64,000 bases of DNA from Domibacillus indicus (GTDB lineage Bacteria > Bacillota > Bacilli > Bacillales > Domibacillaceae). Shown piece by piece: positions 1 to 6,710 of the stretch. Every line of letters starts with the position of its first letter. The first letter of the stretch is position 1. Position numbers and translations under genes: made by a program. The stretch covers positions 248,001 to 312,000 of the forward strand of contig NZ_JAMBOO010000003.1 of the NCBI RefSeq assembly GCF_023715895.1, written 5' to 3'. A model generated the notes under the pieces. It ran no database searches. It had not been told where the DNA came from and saw nothing but the letters and a program-made list of their open reading frames with translations.

Positions 1-30
1 AAGGAGAGCTGTGTTAGTTAGATTTCATAA

Positions 31-449
31 ACCCTGAATAACGTTCTGTAAGCCATGTTTTGTACCATTGTACTACAAACGGCCAGGGTATGGCCTCGTA
101 CTCCGGTGGCAATCATCTATCTGCGAAACACCTATATGTTTCACCTTTCCATTCGTTCGTTTTCGTCCGGAAAGTGCCCCTACCAAAATTTGGGTTGCTC
201 ACTCACGGGGTTTACCTCGTTCCACCTTTGCCATTTCTAGCAAAGCTACGTCACTGTGGCACTTTCAAGGTATTCACACCATATCCAAGAAGGACGTAGG
301 TGTTTTCCCTGCCGTCAGCAAACTAAATTGCTGCCCTGGCTTATGGTTTCGCCAGGCGTGATCACTACAGGCATCACAGCACTGTGTGAGCATGGACTTT
401 CCTCTGCGAGCTCAAGACTCACAGCGATTACCCAAACGTTATTCGATTT
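31..449 (-). ncRNA. rnpB: RNase P RNA, class B (Bacillus type)
   Basis: This is the catalytic RNA of ribonuclease P, which removes 5' leaders from pre-tRNAs. Read on the minus strand it carries the conserved segments GAGGAAAGTCCATGCTC near the 5' end, GACGGCAGG and TTGAAAGTGCCACAGTGACG in the middle, and ACCCAAATTTTGGTAGGGG and ATGGCTTACAGAACG near the 3' end. The ends are set by a perfect 10-bp P1 helix, GAATAACGTT pairing with AACGTTATTC (about 435-444 with 36-45). A strong promoter lies just upstream. It sits downstream of gpsB, as in Bacillus subtilis. The exact 5' and 3' nucleotides are estimates within a few bases. Confidence 0.96.
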
Positions 450-457
450 CGTTCCTT

Positions 458-486
458 ATTATAAAAGAAACCGCGAGATTTCGCAA
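458..486 (-). promoter_or_regulatory. sigma-A promoter of rnpB
   Basis: On the minus strand a -35 TTGCGA (481-486) is followed after exactly 17 bases by a perfect -10 TATAAT (458-463). Transcription is predicted to start about 7 bases further on, near 450, which matches the expected 5' end of RNase P RNA. The promoter lies in the short gap after gpsB. Confidence 0.8.
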
Positions 487-493
487 TGGTAAT

Positions 494-823
494 TTATTCA
501 TTATGGAGACGGTCGCCAAAAACGTGGCGTTCCAAATTCGATAAGCGTTTTAAAATATCGAAATTGGTTGATCCCGGAGCCGGCTGCTGCTGGCGAATTG
601 GCGCTTCCGGAATCGGCTTCCGGGCTGAAATCGTGCTGTTTTCTTTTTTCAAGCGCAAGTTTTCCTGCTGCAGCTCTTCAATTGCCTGCTGAAATACTTC
701 ATAGTCTTTTATGACAAGGTCTAAAAATTGATCTACTTCATCCGGGTTATAGCCCCGCATCGATGTTTTAAATTCTTTTTCCAGGATATCTTTTCCTGTT
801 AACTTAAGTTTATCCGACAACAT
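494..823 (-). CDS. gpsB: Cell division/elongation coordinator GpsB
   Basis: GpsB is a 109-aa DivIVA-like cytoplasmic adaptor that shuttles penicillin-binding proteins between sidewall and septum. The N-terminal lipid/PBP-binding domain (about residues 1-65) contains the GYNPDEVDQFLD block. Tyr25, Asp31 and Asp35 sit where the PBP-binding groove residues of GpsB lie. A coiled coil follows (about 40-65), then a Pro/Gln linker, then a short C-terminal trimerisation helix (FDILKRLSNLERHVFG). Length and order match the family. The ATG at 823 has a good ribosome site (GGTGG). rnpB is directly downstream. Its likely partner PonA is encoded 6 kb away and has a matching N-terminal motif. Confidence 0.96.
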   Translation of the reverse strand: MLSDKLKLTGKDILEKEFKTSMRGYNPDEVDQFLDLVIKDYEVFQQAIEELQQENLRLKKENSTISARKPIPEAPIRQQQPAPGSTNFDILKRLSNLERHVFGDRLHNE

Positions 824-866
824 TGCCTTGCACCACCTTCATCGAATCCTGCCTATTTTTTCATTA

Positions 867-895
867 ATTGTTTCAAAAACAGGGTCGTTTGTCAA
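867..895 (-). promoter_or_regulatory. Probable sigma-A promoter of gpsB
   Basis: On the minus strand a perfect -35 TTGACA (890-895) is followed after 17 bases by AACAAT (867-872), four of six matches to the -10 consensus. It lies 44 bases upstream of the gpsB start codon. The -10 is weak, so this is a candidate only. Confidence 0.5.
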
Positions 896-930
896 TCGGA
901 AAGCAGGCAGCCAAGAGGTTTTTTCTTTCC

Positions 931-1071
931 TTATAACAATGCGTAAAAACTATCTTTTAAGTTTGTTAATACGAATGCAGTTAAGCCGACAAACACGAAA
1001 AATAAAAATAGAATTGCACGATACAACCTGTCATTCACCCCATATTTATAGTTTATCTCAAAAACAACCAT
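931..1071 (-). CDS. Putative 46-aa small membrane protein
   Basis: This short reading frame lies in the 304-base gap between mrfB and gpsB. It encodes 46 residues: a polar N-terminus (MVVFEINYKYGVNDRLYR), one strongly hydrophobic helix of about 20 residues (ILFLFFVFVGLTAFVL) and a short tail. The charge pattern (Arg before the helix, few charges after) would fit an N-in single-pass protein. The ribosome site is weak for both the ATG at 1071 and an internal GTG, so translation is uncertain. I do not recognise a family. In B. subtilis ypsA and cotD lie in this interval, and neither is present here. The rest of the gap holds only the gpsB promoter candidate. Confidence 0.35.
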   Translation of the reverse strand: MVVFEINYKYGVNDRLYRAILFLFFVFVGLTAFVLTNLKDSFYALL

Positions 1072-1127
1072 TTATCATTTTACGGTGTTTTTAAAAAAGT
1101 TACAACTATATGACAGTCATTTTCGGG

Positions 1128-2351
1128 TTATTTCGACAACTTTTTTTCAAGCCGGCACAAACGGTGTAACAGCGCGGCTTCGACTGCCGGATTTTCCTGC
1201 TTTTGCTGCAGGGCCCATTTGGTTTCTCTTACCGCCATCGGAATATCTTTCCACTTATGCTCATACAGCTTGGCCAGCTCAACGGCTGCCTCGATGGAGC
1301 GGTCCGCCCCAGCCTGACGGACACGGGTAAACAGCTGCACCGCTTCTTCAAAAGAATGTTCCTTTTTCAGCTGTATCGCAAGCCGGAACGCCGCATCTAA
1401 AGCGACGTCATCCCGGCTGCTCTTCGCAGCGTTTTGAAAGGATTCTTTTGCTGCCGCACGGTTTCCCGATGCTTCAAACCACTTCCCTACCTCAAGAGTC
1501 GTTTGGTCATCACTTCCTCCTTCTTCATCAAGCACGAGACGGCTGATATGCGTATATAAAGTAATTAAGCTTAAAATGTCGCGCTCGTTGTGCTTCATCA
1601 CCTGCAGGACACCCTCTGGATCTCCCCGATCGATAAAATCAAAATAAATAATCGGTGCCAGATGGCCGGGAACATCATTCACCCGTTGGAGTCCGAGGTG
1701 CTCTTTTTCTACGTTGACAAGCTTAACGGAATCCATTGTATGCTTAAAAAGCCGGCGGGATGCATGATAAAGGTCAAAGTGTCCAAAAGCCGGCAGCGCC
1801 GGCACCCGCTCGCGTACAAACGTATGACGTGACTTTACCTGCGGCCAGTCAAATGATTTTCCATTGTATGTGACCAGGGTTGTATAGTCGGTTTCCTGTA
1901 GAAATTTCGCATACAGTGCCGTTTCATTGCCTGGAGAAGGAAGAAAAAATTGCTTAACCGTCACTTGATGGTCATGAATGCGCGCGGTTCCAAGTAAAAA
2001 AATAACACTTCCTGAACCGCTGAGCCCGGTCGTCTCAATATCAAAGAAGTATAAATCAGATGGATGAAATCCTTTAGCCGACAGTGGATGATGTCCACTA
2101 AAAGATGACCACTGTGCTATCGTTTTTTGCGCCTCACTAAATGTATACAAGCCGTGGAGCGTGTCGAGCGGATGGTGCGTTTCACGTGTGATGCAATATT
2201 CCCCTTCAAATTCAAACAGCTCGGCTCCCGCTGCCTTCCACGTCTCCCAATGCCGAATCTCTTTTGGTGCTTCCACTTTTTTGGCAGCCGGTTTTTCCCC
2301 ATCACGTACAATATGCTTTTTCTGCCGCTGCAGCTTTTTCATTAAACTCAT
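1128..2351 (-). CDS. mrfB: Mitomycin repair exonuclease MrfB (YprB), RNase H-like
   Basis: This 407-aa protein is the YprB/MrfB metal-dependent exonuclease, which with the helicase MrfA removes mitomycin C adducts in a UvrABC-independent pathway described in B. subtilis. The DEDD-type nuclease core spans about residues 95-275: FFDIETTG (first Asp-Glu), VTYNGKSFDWP (middle Asp) and HNERDILSL (final Asp). The C-terminal third is made of helical TPR-like repeats (AAAKESFQNAAK, EEAVQLFTRVRQ). The chosen ATG at 2351 follows AAGGGGGG. The gene starts 12 bases after the mrfA stop, so the two are one operon. Family length and fusion pattern are normal. Confidence 0.93.
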   Translation of the reverse strand: MSLMKKLQRQKKHIVRDGEKPAAKKVEAPKEIRHWETWKAAGAELFEFEGEYCITRETHHPLDTLHGLYTFSEAQKTIAQWSSFSGHHPLSAKGFHPSDLYFFDIETTGLSGSGSVIFLLGTARIHDHQVTVKQFFLPSPGNETALYAKFLQETDYTTLVTYNGKSFDWPQVKSRHTFVRERVPALPAFGHFDLYHASRRLFKHTMDSVKLVNVEKEHLGLQRVNDVPGHLAPIIYFDFIDRGDPEGVLQVMKHNERDILSLITLYTHISRLVLDEEGGSDDQTTLEVGKWFEASGNRAAAKESFQNAAKSSRDDVALDAAFRLAIQLKKEHSFEEAVQLFTRVRQAGADRSIEAAVELAKLYEHKWKDIPMAVRETKWALQQKQENPAVEAALLHRLCRLEKKLSK

Positions 2352-2363
2352 TGTTAGCCCCCC

Positions 2364-4601
2364 TTAAAACCGGTTGAGCAGCTCAATGCTTTTTTGCTTC
2401 ACATTCATTCCCTCAAACCCCATGCCAACGCAGGAAGGACAGCCGTTTTCACACGGACATCTGCGAATCAAATCAATGGCCGCCGCCTTGACACTGTCGA
2501 ACCGCTTGTACACATCTTCTGCAAGACCGATGCCGCCCGGATAATGATCATATAAAAAAATAGTCGGCAGTCCTGTATGGGCCGCTTTAATTTGTGAAAC
2601 GACGTGAATATCACTCCGGTCGCACATTGTGTGGATGGGAACTACATGATGCAGAACGTTCGCAATGCCCATGAGTAAATGTTCCAGTGATTTTTCAGGC
2701 TCATCGATTTTAAGCTCTAGCCAGACTGCACTCGTATGAATTTCTTCTTCCGGCAGTGTAATCGGCCCGGAGCCAATGTTTTCGAAAGTCGTCAATTTAA
2801 TTTTCTTAAAGATGGTCGGCAATATATTCACCGTGACGTCACCGTAATGAACAGAGGAAAGCGACTGCTCCCGCGTCCGGTCTATTTCCAGTACTTTCAG
2901 CTGAACCGCCAAATTAGCATCTGTATAATATTCCACATCCACCTGGCGGACGTATGCTTTTTTGTGCTCCCAATCCAGCTTTTCTACTTGAAACTGCACT
3001 CCTTCGTGCAAATAAATCGCTTCATCGTGCAAAAGCGTCATCGCGCTGAGCCGGTCCATTTCGCCGATAATCTTTACATTAGCTGTTTCAGTCTGATCAA
3101 CAATAACGACATTTTCCTGTGCAGCCGAGCGAAGAGAAATATTGGTCGCCGGAAATGATTCATGAGACCAGTGATATTTGCCTCCATTGTAATGAAGAAC
3201 CCGCTCCTCCTGCAAATATTCCAGGATTTCGCCTACCTCCATCGGGCCGAACAGTTCGTCTTCCCGAAACGGCAGCTCGTACGCTGCGCACTTTAAATGA
3301 TCAACTAAAATAATTAAATTTTCGGCATTAATGCGGGCTGATTCAGGATTTCGCTCAAAGAAATAATCGGGATTTTGCACGACATACTGGTCAATCGGCG
3401 CCGAGCCTGCCACCATAATGATAACTGCTTCCCCATGACGCCGCCCGGCACGGCCGGCCTGCTGCCAGGTGCTTGCAATACTGCCCGGATAGCCGGTCAT
3501 CACGCAGACCTGCAGCTGTCCAATATCGACACCAAGCTCCAGCGCGTTCGTACTGACCACGCCTAAAATGTCTCCACTTCGAAGCCCCTGCTCAATCGCA
3601 CGCCGCTCCTTCGGCAAGTAGCCGCCCCGGTAGCCGCGAATCGTTTTCGGGCCGATCTCCCGCTTCACCAGTTCCTGAATATGACTTAAAATCACTTCAA
3701 CCCGGACCCGGCTTCTCGCAAACACAATCGTTTGAATGTTATTTTTTAAAAATTCCTGCGCCAGGCGGTTTACTTCAACCGTCGCACTACGACGAATATT
3801 CAGTGGTTCATTCACAACCGGCGGATTATAAAAAACAAAGTGCTTCCGCCCCCGTGGTGCTCCATTGTTGTCGATCAGCCGCATCGGCCGGTTCGTTAAC
3901 GCTTCAGCGAGTTCTTTCGGATTGGCAATCGTGGCAGACGTACAAATAAACTGCGGGCTGCTTCCGTAAAAAGCACAAATACGCAGCAAGCGGCGAATCA
4001 CATTCGCAACATGGCTGCCGAATACACCGCGGTACGTATGCAGTTCATCAATGACGATATATTTTAAGTTCTCAAACAAACTGACCCATTTTGTATGGTT
4101 TGGCAAAATAGCCGAATGAAGCATATCCGGATTGGTCATCACAATATGCCCCGCCTGCCGGACTTTTTGGCGGATCGTCGGCGACGTATCTCCATCATAA
4201 GTAAAGCTTTTAATATCGGCACCCATTTCGGCAATCATTTCGTTTAATTCACTTTTTTGGTCCTGTGCCAGTGCTTTCGTCGGAAACAAATAAAGAGCCC
4301 TGCTTGTTGAATCTTCCGCAATTTTTTGCAGGACCGGCAAATTATAGCAAAGCGTTTTGCCCGAAGCGGTCGGGGTCACTGCTACAATATTTTCTCCTTT
4401 TTGCACAGCTTCTAAAGCTGAATATTGGTGGGTGTATAACTCGCGCACTCGGCGTGCTTCCAGTGCCCTTTTCAGCCGTTCATCCAAAAAAGCCGGCATC
4501 GGACGTGTTTTTGCTTCTACTGGCTCCAATTCATGCCAGTGGATGACATTTTCATCCTGCCGCAGCTCTTCAATCATCTCTACAAGTGTTTTTTTCCACA
4601 T
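2364..4601 (-). CDS. mrfA: Mitomycin repair helicase MrfA (YprA), DEAD/H-box with DUF1998 zinc domain
   Basis: MrfA is a superfamily 2 helicase that works with MrfB in mitomycin C lesion repair. Helicase motifs are clear: TPTASGKT (Walker A), DELHTYRG (Walker B), TSATIANP (motif III), STNALELGVDIG and QQAGRAGRRHG (motifs V and VI). The C-terminal DUF1998-type domain ends with the four-cysteine cluster CPCENGCPSC. I placed the start at the ATG at 4601 because the protein then aligns with the known B. subtilis N-terminus. A further in-frame TTG at 4676 lacks a ribosome site. At 745 aa it has family length. A terminator separates it from yppE upstream, so mrfAB probably has its own promoter. Confidence 0.95.
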   Translation of the reverse strand: MWKKTLVEMIEELRQDENVIHWHELEPVEAKTRPMPAFLDERLKRALEARRVRELYTHQYSALEAVQKGENIVAVTPTASGKTLCYNLPVLQKIAEDSTSRALYLFPTKALAQDQKSELNEMIAEMGADIKSFTYDGDTSPTIRQKVRQAGHIVMTNPDMLHSAILPNHTKWVSLFENLKYIVIDELHTYRGVFGSHVANVIRRLLRICAFYGSSPQFICTSATIANPKELAEALTNRPMRLIDNNGAPRGRKHFVFYNPPVVNEPLNIRRSATVEVNRLAQEFLKNNIQTIVFARSRVRVEVILSHIQELVKREIGPKTIRGYRGGYLPKERRAIEQGLRSGDILGVVSTNALELGVDIGQLQVCVMTGYPGSIASTWQQAGRAGRRHGEAVIIMVAGSAPIDQYVVQNPDYFFERNPESARINAENLIILVDHLKCAAYELPFREDELFGPMEVGEILEYLQEERVLHYNGGKYHWSHESFPATNISLRSAAQENVVIVDQTETANVKIIGEMDRLSAMTLLHDEAIYLHEGVQFQVEKLDWEHKKAYVRQVDVEYYTDANLAVQLKVLEIDRTREQSLSSVHYGDVTVNILPTIFKKIKLTTFENIGSGPITLPEEEIHTSAVWLELKIDEPEKSLEHLLMGIANVLHHVVPIHTMCDRSDIHVVSQIKAAHTGLPTIFLYDHYPGGIGLAEDVYKRFDSVKAAAIDLIRRCPCENGCPSCVGMGFEGMNVKQKSIELLNRF

Positions 4602-4692
4602 TGCCCTGCTGGCACCTCTTTTCCTGCTGCTTTCGATCCTAAAAATCGGTTCTTTTCCTTCTATCTTATCGAACAAACGATCTTTTTAAAAG

Positions 4693-4719
4693 CAAAAAAA
4701 AGAGCGCTTGAACGCGCCC
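4693..4719 (-). terminator. Rho-independent terminator after yppE
   Basis: On the minus strand the stem GGGCGC / GCGCTC (4714-4719 with 4702-4707, one G-U pair) has a 6-base loop and is followed by seven T. It lies directly behind the yppE stop codon and separates that operon from mrfA. Confidence 0.8.
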
Positions 4720-4720
4720 T

Positions 4721-5071
4721 TTATTCTTCTAAGTTATAATAAAGCGATTCAAGCACATACAGGGCTGAATCTGCCGATTGAATAAACTTTGCCCTTCCTG
4801 TCTCAAAAAAGTGGGCGTGAGCACCAACCCGCCGGGCGTTATCAGCTGCCTGGACAATCTGGGCAGCATGCACGTATTTTTGCGGATGCTCTTTTAAATA
4901 CGAAAGCGCCGCTTGTTCCCAAGCGTCCGCTGCAGCATCTACCTCGTCTGCAAACGGCTTTACGGTTTTGAAAAAATCAGCCGATTCCTTTGTTTGGCGG
5001 CCTGCTTCAAAAATAGCTTTCGCTTGTTCGATTAATTCCCGTAATTTTACTGTTTGATCACCTAAAGACAC
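4721..5071 (-). CDS. yppE: YppE family protein (DUF1798)
   Basis: This is a 116-aa all-helical protein of the YppE/DUF1798 family, of unknown biochemical function. The pattern ELIEQAKAIFEAGR, DEVDAAADAWEQAALSYL and QIVQAADNARRVGAHAHFF, ending in LESLYYNLEE, is typical. The start is a GTG at 5071 with GAGGG six bases upstream; that ribosome site overlaps the end of the preceding 75-aa gene, which suggests translational coupling. In B. subtilis it sits in the same place between the recU/yppC neighbourhood and yprA. The assignment rests on sequence pattern and position. Confidence 0.85.
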   Translation of the reverse strand: MSLGDQTVKLRELIEQAKAIFEAGRQTKESADFFKTVKPFADEVDAAADAWEQAALSYLKEHPQKYVHAAQIVQAADNARRVGAHAHFFETGRAKFIQSADSALYVLESLYYNLEE

Positions 5072-5085
5072 GTTCTACCCTCATT

Positions 5086-5313
5086 TCATATTGAGCCGGC
5101 TGCTGGCTTCAGCGGCATCACTACATCCCCGCACAAAAAGCGTGCTCCTTCTTCCACTAGAAGCAAACGGTTATGAACGCGCTCCGCGTGGATGCGAAAG
5201 CCGGCAATTTTGCGGCTTCGTTCGTCTGCCACCCTCATTTTCAATCGCTGCTCAAGCTCCATTGTATCTTTTTCCAATTGTGCCAACTGTTCCATCCACT
5301 CTTGCTTTGTCAT
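5086..5313 (-). CDS. Hypothetical 75-aa protein, YppD position
   Basis: This small protein starts at the ATG at 5313, behind the good ribosome site AAAGGGGTGACGGG. A longer frame to 5433 would run through a palindrome and lacks a ribosome site. The N-terminal half is a charged amphipathic helix (EWMEQLAQLEKDTMELEQRL) and the rest is basic with a hydrophobic LLLVEEGARFL segment. There is no signal peptide or cysteine motif. It occupies the slot of yppD upstream of yppE in B. subtilis, but I cannot confirm homology. It probably shares a transcript with yppE, whose start is only 15 bases away. Confidence 0.6.
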   Translation of the reverse strand: MTKQEWMEQLAQLEKDTMELEQRLKMRVADERSRKIAGFRIHAERVHNRLLLVEEGARFLCGDVVMPLKPAAGSI

Positions 5314-5337
5314 TCCCGTCACCCCTTTGCTTTGTTG

Positions 5338-5391
5338 ACTAGTAAAATTCGCCGCTGGGAGGAGATCTCCTTCCCGCTTGACAAAACTAGT
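5338..5391. repeat. Nested palindrome: ACTAGT arms around a 19-bp GATC-centred inverted repeat
   Basis: Two copies of the self-complementary hexamer ACTAGT (5338-5343 and 5386-5391) flank GGGAGGAGATCTCCTTCCC (5357-5375), itself nearly a perfect palindrome about GATC. There is no T-tract on either strand, so it is not a standard terminator. It lies between the STAS gene and the 75-aa gene on their shared strand and may be an RNA hairpin, an attenuator or an operator. Confidence 0.45.
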
Positions 5392-5425
5392 GAACACACG
5401 GCAAAGAAAGCGGCAATCCGACAAT

Positions 5426-5905
5426 TTACGCAAAAGTCATGCCTTTTTTCTTCATTAAAAACTGAAGCGCGCGACGGAACGTTAAGAATGTATGTAAATC
5501 CGGACGAATCCGCATGCCGCTTCGCATAAGCTCCTGTGTGAACGCTGGTGTAAATCCGACTAAAAATGTTTCAGCACCCATCAAGTTTAACGAATCAACG
5601 AGCTGATCGATAGACTGCCCAAGCAGCTCGGTTTCTTCAATTTCTTTTTTAGTAATGGCCGTAAAGTCAATAATGACGGTTTCTATTTCGTTTTCGTAGC
5701 ATGCATCCATCAGTGCAGAAATAATAAGCTCAAATCGTTCCTGCGACATTTTCCCGGTCAGCGGTACTAATATCGTTTCTGGGATAATAGACGGAATAAT
5801 CGGAGCGGACACATCCTTCACTAACTGCTTGTATTCGGCCAGCTCCTTTTTTAAAGCTCGTATTTCTTCTTGAAGAGCTCCAATCTCTTCGGCTTCTCTT
5901 TTCAT
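5426..5905 (-). CDS. STAS-domain protein (RsbR/anti-sigma antagonist-like)
   Basis: This 159-aa protein has an N-terminal coiled coil (about residues 1-30: EEIGALQEEIRALKKELAEY), then a short proline-rich linker and a STAS domain (about 42-150) with the hallmark strands TILVPLTGKMS and ETVIIDFTAI and the LMGAETFLVGFTP segment. This resembles the C-terminal half of RsbR-type stressosome proteins without the N-terminal sensor. The Thr usually phosphorylated by RsbT-like kinases could correspond to the Thr in EIEETELLG, but the local sequence is diverged with about four extra residues. It stands where yppC lies in B. subtilis and is divergent from recU. Confidence 0.85.
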   Translation of the reverse strand: MKREAEEIGALQEEIRALKKELAEYKQLVKDVSAPIIPSIIPETILVPLTGKMSQERFELIISALMDACYENEIETVIIDFTAITKKEIEETELLGQSIDQLVDSLNLMGAETFLVGFTPAFTQELMRSGMRIRPDLHTFLTFRRALQFLMKKKGMTFA

Positions 5906-5946
5906 TGCACATCCCCTGCTTTTATCATGATTCTATTTATCTTAAT

Positions 5947-5975
5947 ATACTAGCCGAATGACCGTCGCTTTTCAA
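5947..5975 (-). promoter_or_regulatory. Candidate sigma-A promoter of the STAS gene
   Basis: On the minus strand TTGAAA (5970-5975) is followed after 17 bases by TAGTAT (5947-5952). It lies in the recU/STAS divergent gap, 42 bases upstream of the STAS gene start. The -10 has four of six matches, so the call is modest. Confidence 0.4.
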
Positions 5976-6079
5976 TGTTCTGCTCCCGGAAAAAGGCATA
6001 AAGGAATATGTCTTTTCAAACAGGCGATTTGTTCGCTCATGTGGTATGATATTGATTGGATTCAAGAGGAGGGAATGAG

Positions 6080-6685
6080 ATGGCGATCCGCTATCCGAAT
6101 GGAAAAGAATATACGCAGCCCGCTCAATCGTCCCACGCGAAGCAGCAGAACAAGAATCCTGTTTTTTCAAACCGCGGCATGACGCTTGAAGACGATATTA
6201 ATGAAACGAATGCGTATTATTTGAGCCAAAATATGGCGGTCATTCACAAAAAACCTGTTCCCGTTCAAATTGTACGGGTCGACTATCCAGCCAGAAGTGC
6301 GGCTGTCATTAAGGAAGCTTATTTCAGGCAGGCTTCTACAACGGATTACAATGGGGTTTATAAAGGAAAGTATATTGATTTTGAAGCGAAAGAAACGAAC
6401 AGTGAAACGTCGTTTCCGCTCAAAAACTTTCACGCCCACCAAATTGCCCACATGAAACAAGTGGACGAGCATGGCGGTATCGCTTTTGTAATTATCCGTT
6501 TTTCTAAAACGGACGAGCTCTTTTTTCTGCCGTTTCATGCATTGAATGCTTTCTGGGAACGTATGCATAACGGCGGCCGCAAGTCTATTACAAAAGCAGA
6601 GCTCACCAGCTGCAGTACCAAGCTGAAACTGGGCTTTTCTCCGCGCATTCCATTCTTGGATGCCGTGGAAGATGTATACTTTTAA
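6080..6685 (+). CDS. recU: Holliday junction resolvase RecU
   Basis: RecU cleaves four-way DNA junctions during recombination and chromosome segregation in Firmicutes. The 201-aa protein has the family start [11 protein letters not shown], then [15 protein letters not shown], the catalytic restriction-endonuclease fold with [18 protein letters not shown] (Asp, then Glu-x-Lys), and [15 protein letters not shown] chose the ATG at 6080 because AGAGGAGGG lies about 7 bases upstream and the N-terminus then matches the family; an ATG 24 bases earlier would absorb the ribosome site. It is followed after 25 bases by ponA, the conserved recU-ponA pair. Confidence 0.96.
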   Translation: MAIRYPNGKEYTQPAQSSHAKQQNKNPVFSNRGMTLEDDINETNAYYLSQNMAVIHKKPVPVQIVRVDYPARSAAVIKEAYFRQASTTDYNGVYKGKYIDFEAKETNSETSFPLKNFHAHQIAHMKQVDEHGGIAFVIIRFSKTDELFFLPFHALNAFWERMHNGGRKSITKAELTSCSTKLKLGFSPRIPFLDAVEDVYF

Positions 6686-6710
6686 TTTTGAAAGTGAGGA
6701 AAAGAGACAA

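Noticed and set aside
55-492. Short plus-strand reading frames at the left edge
   Set aside because: They lie antisense to RNase P RNA and have no coding features.
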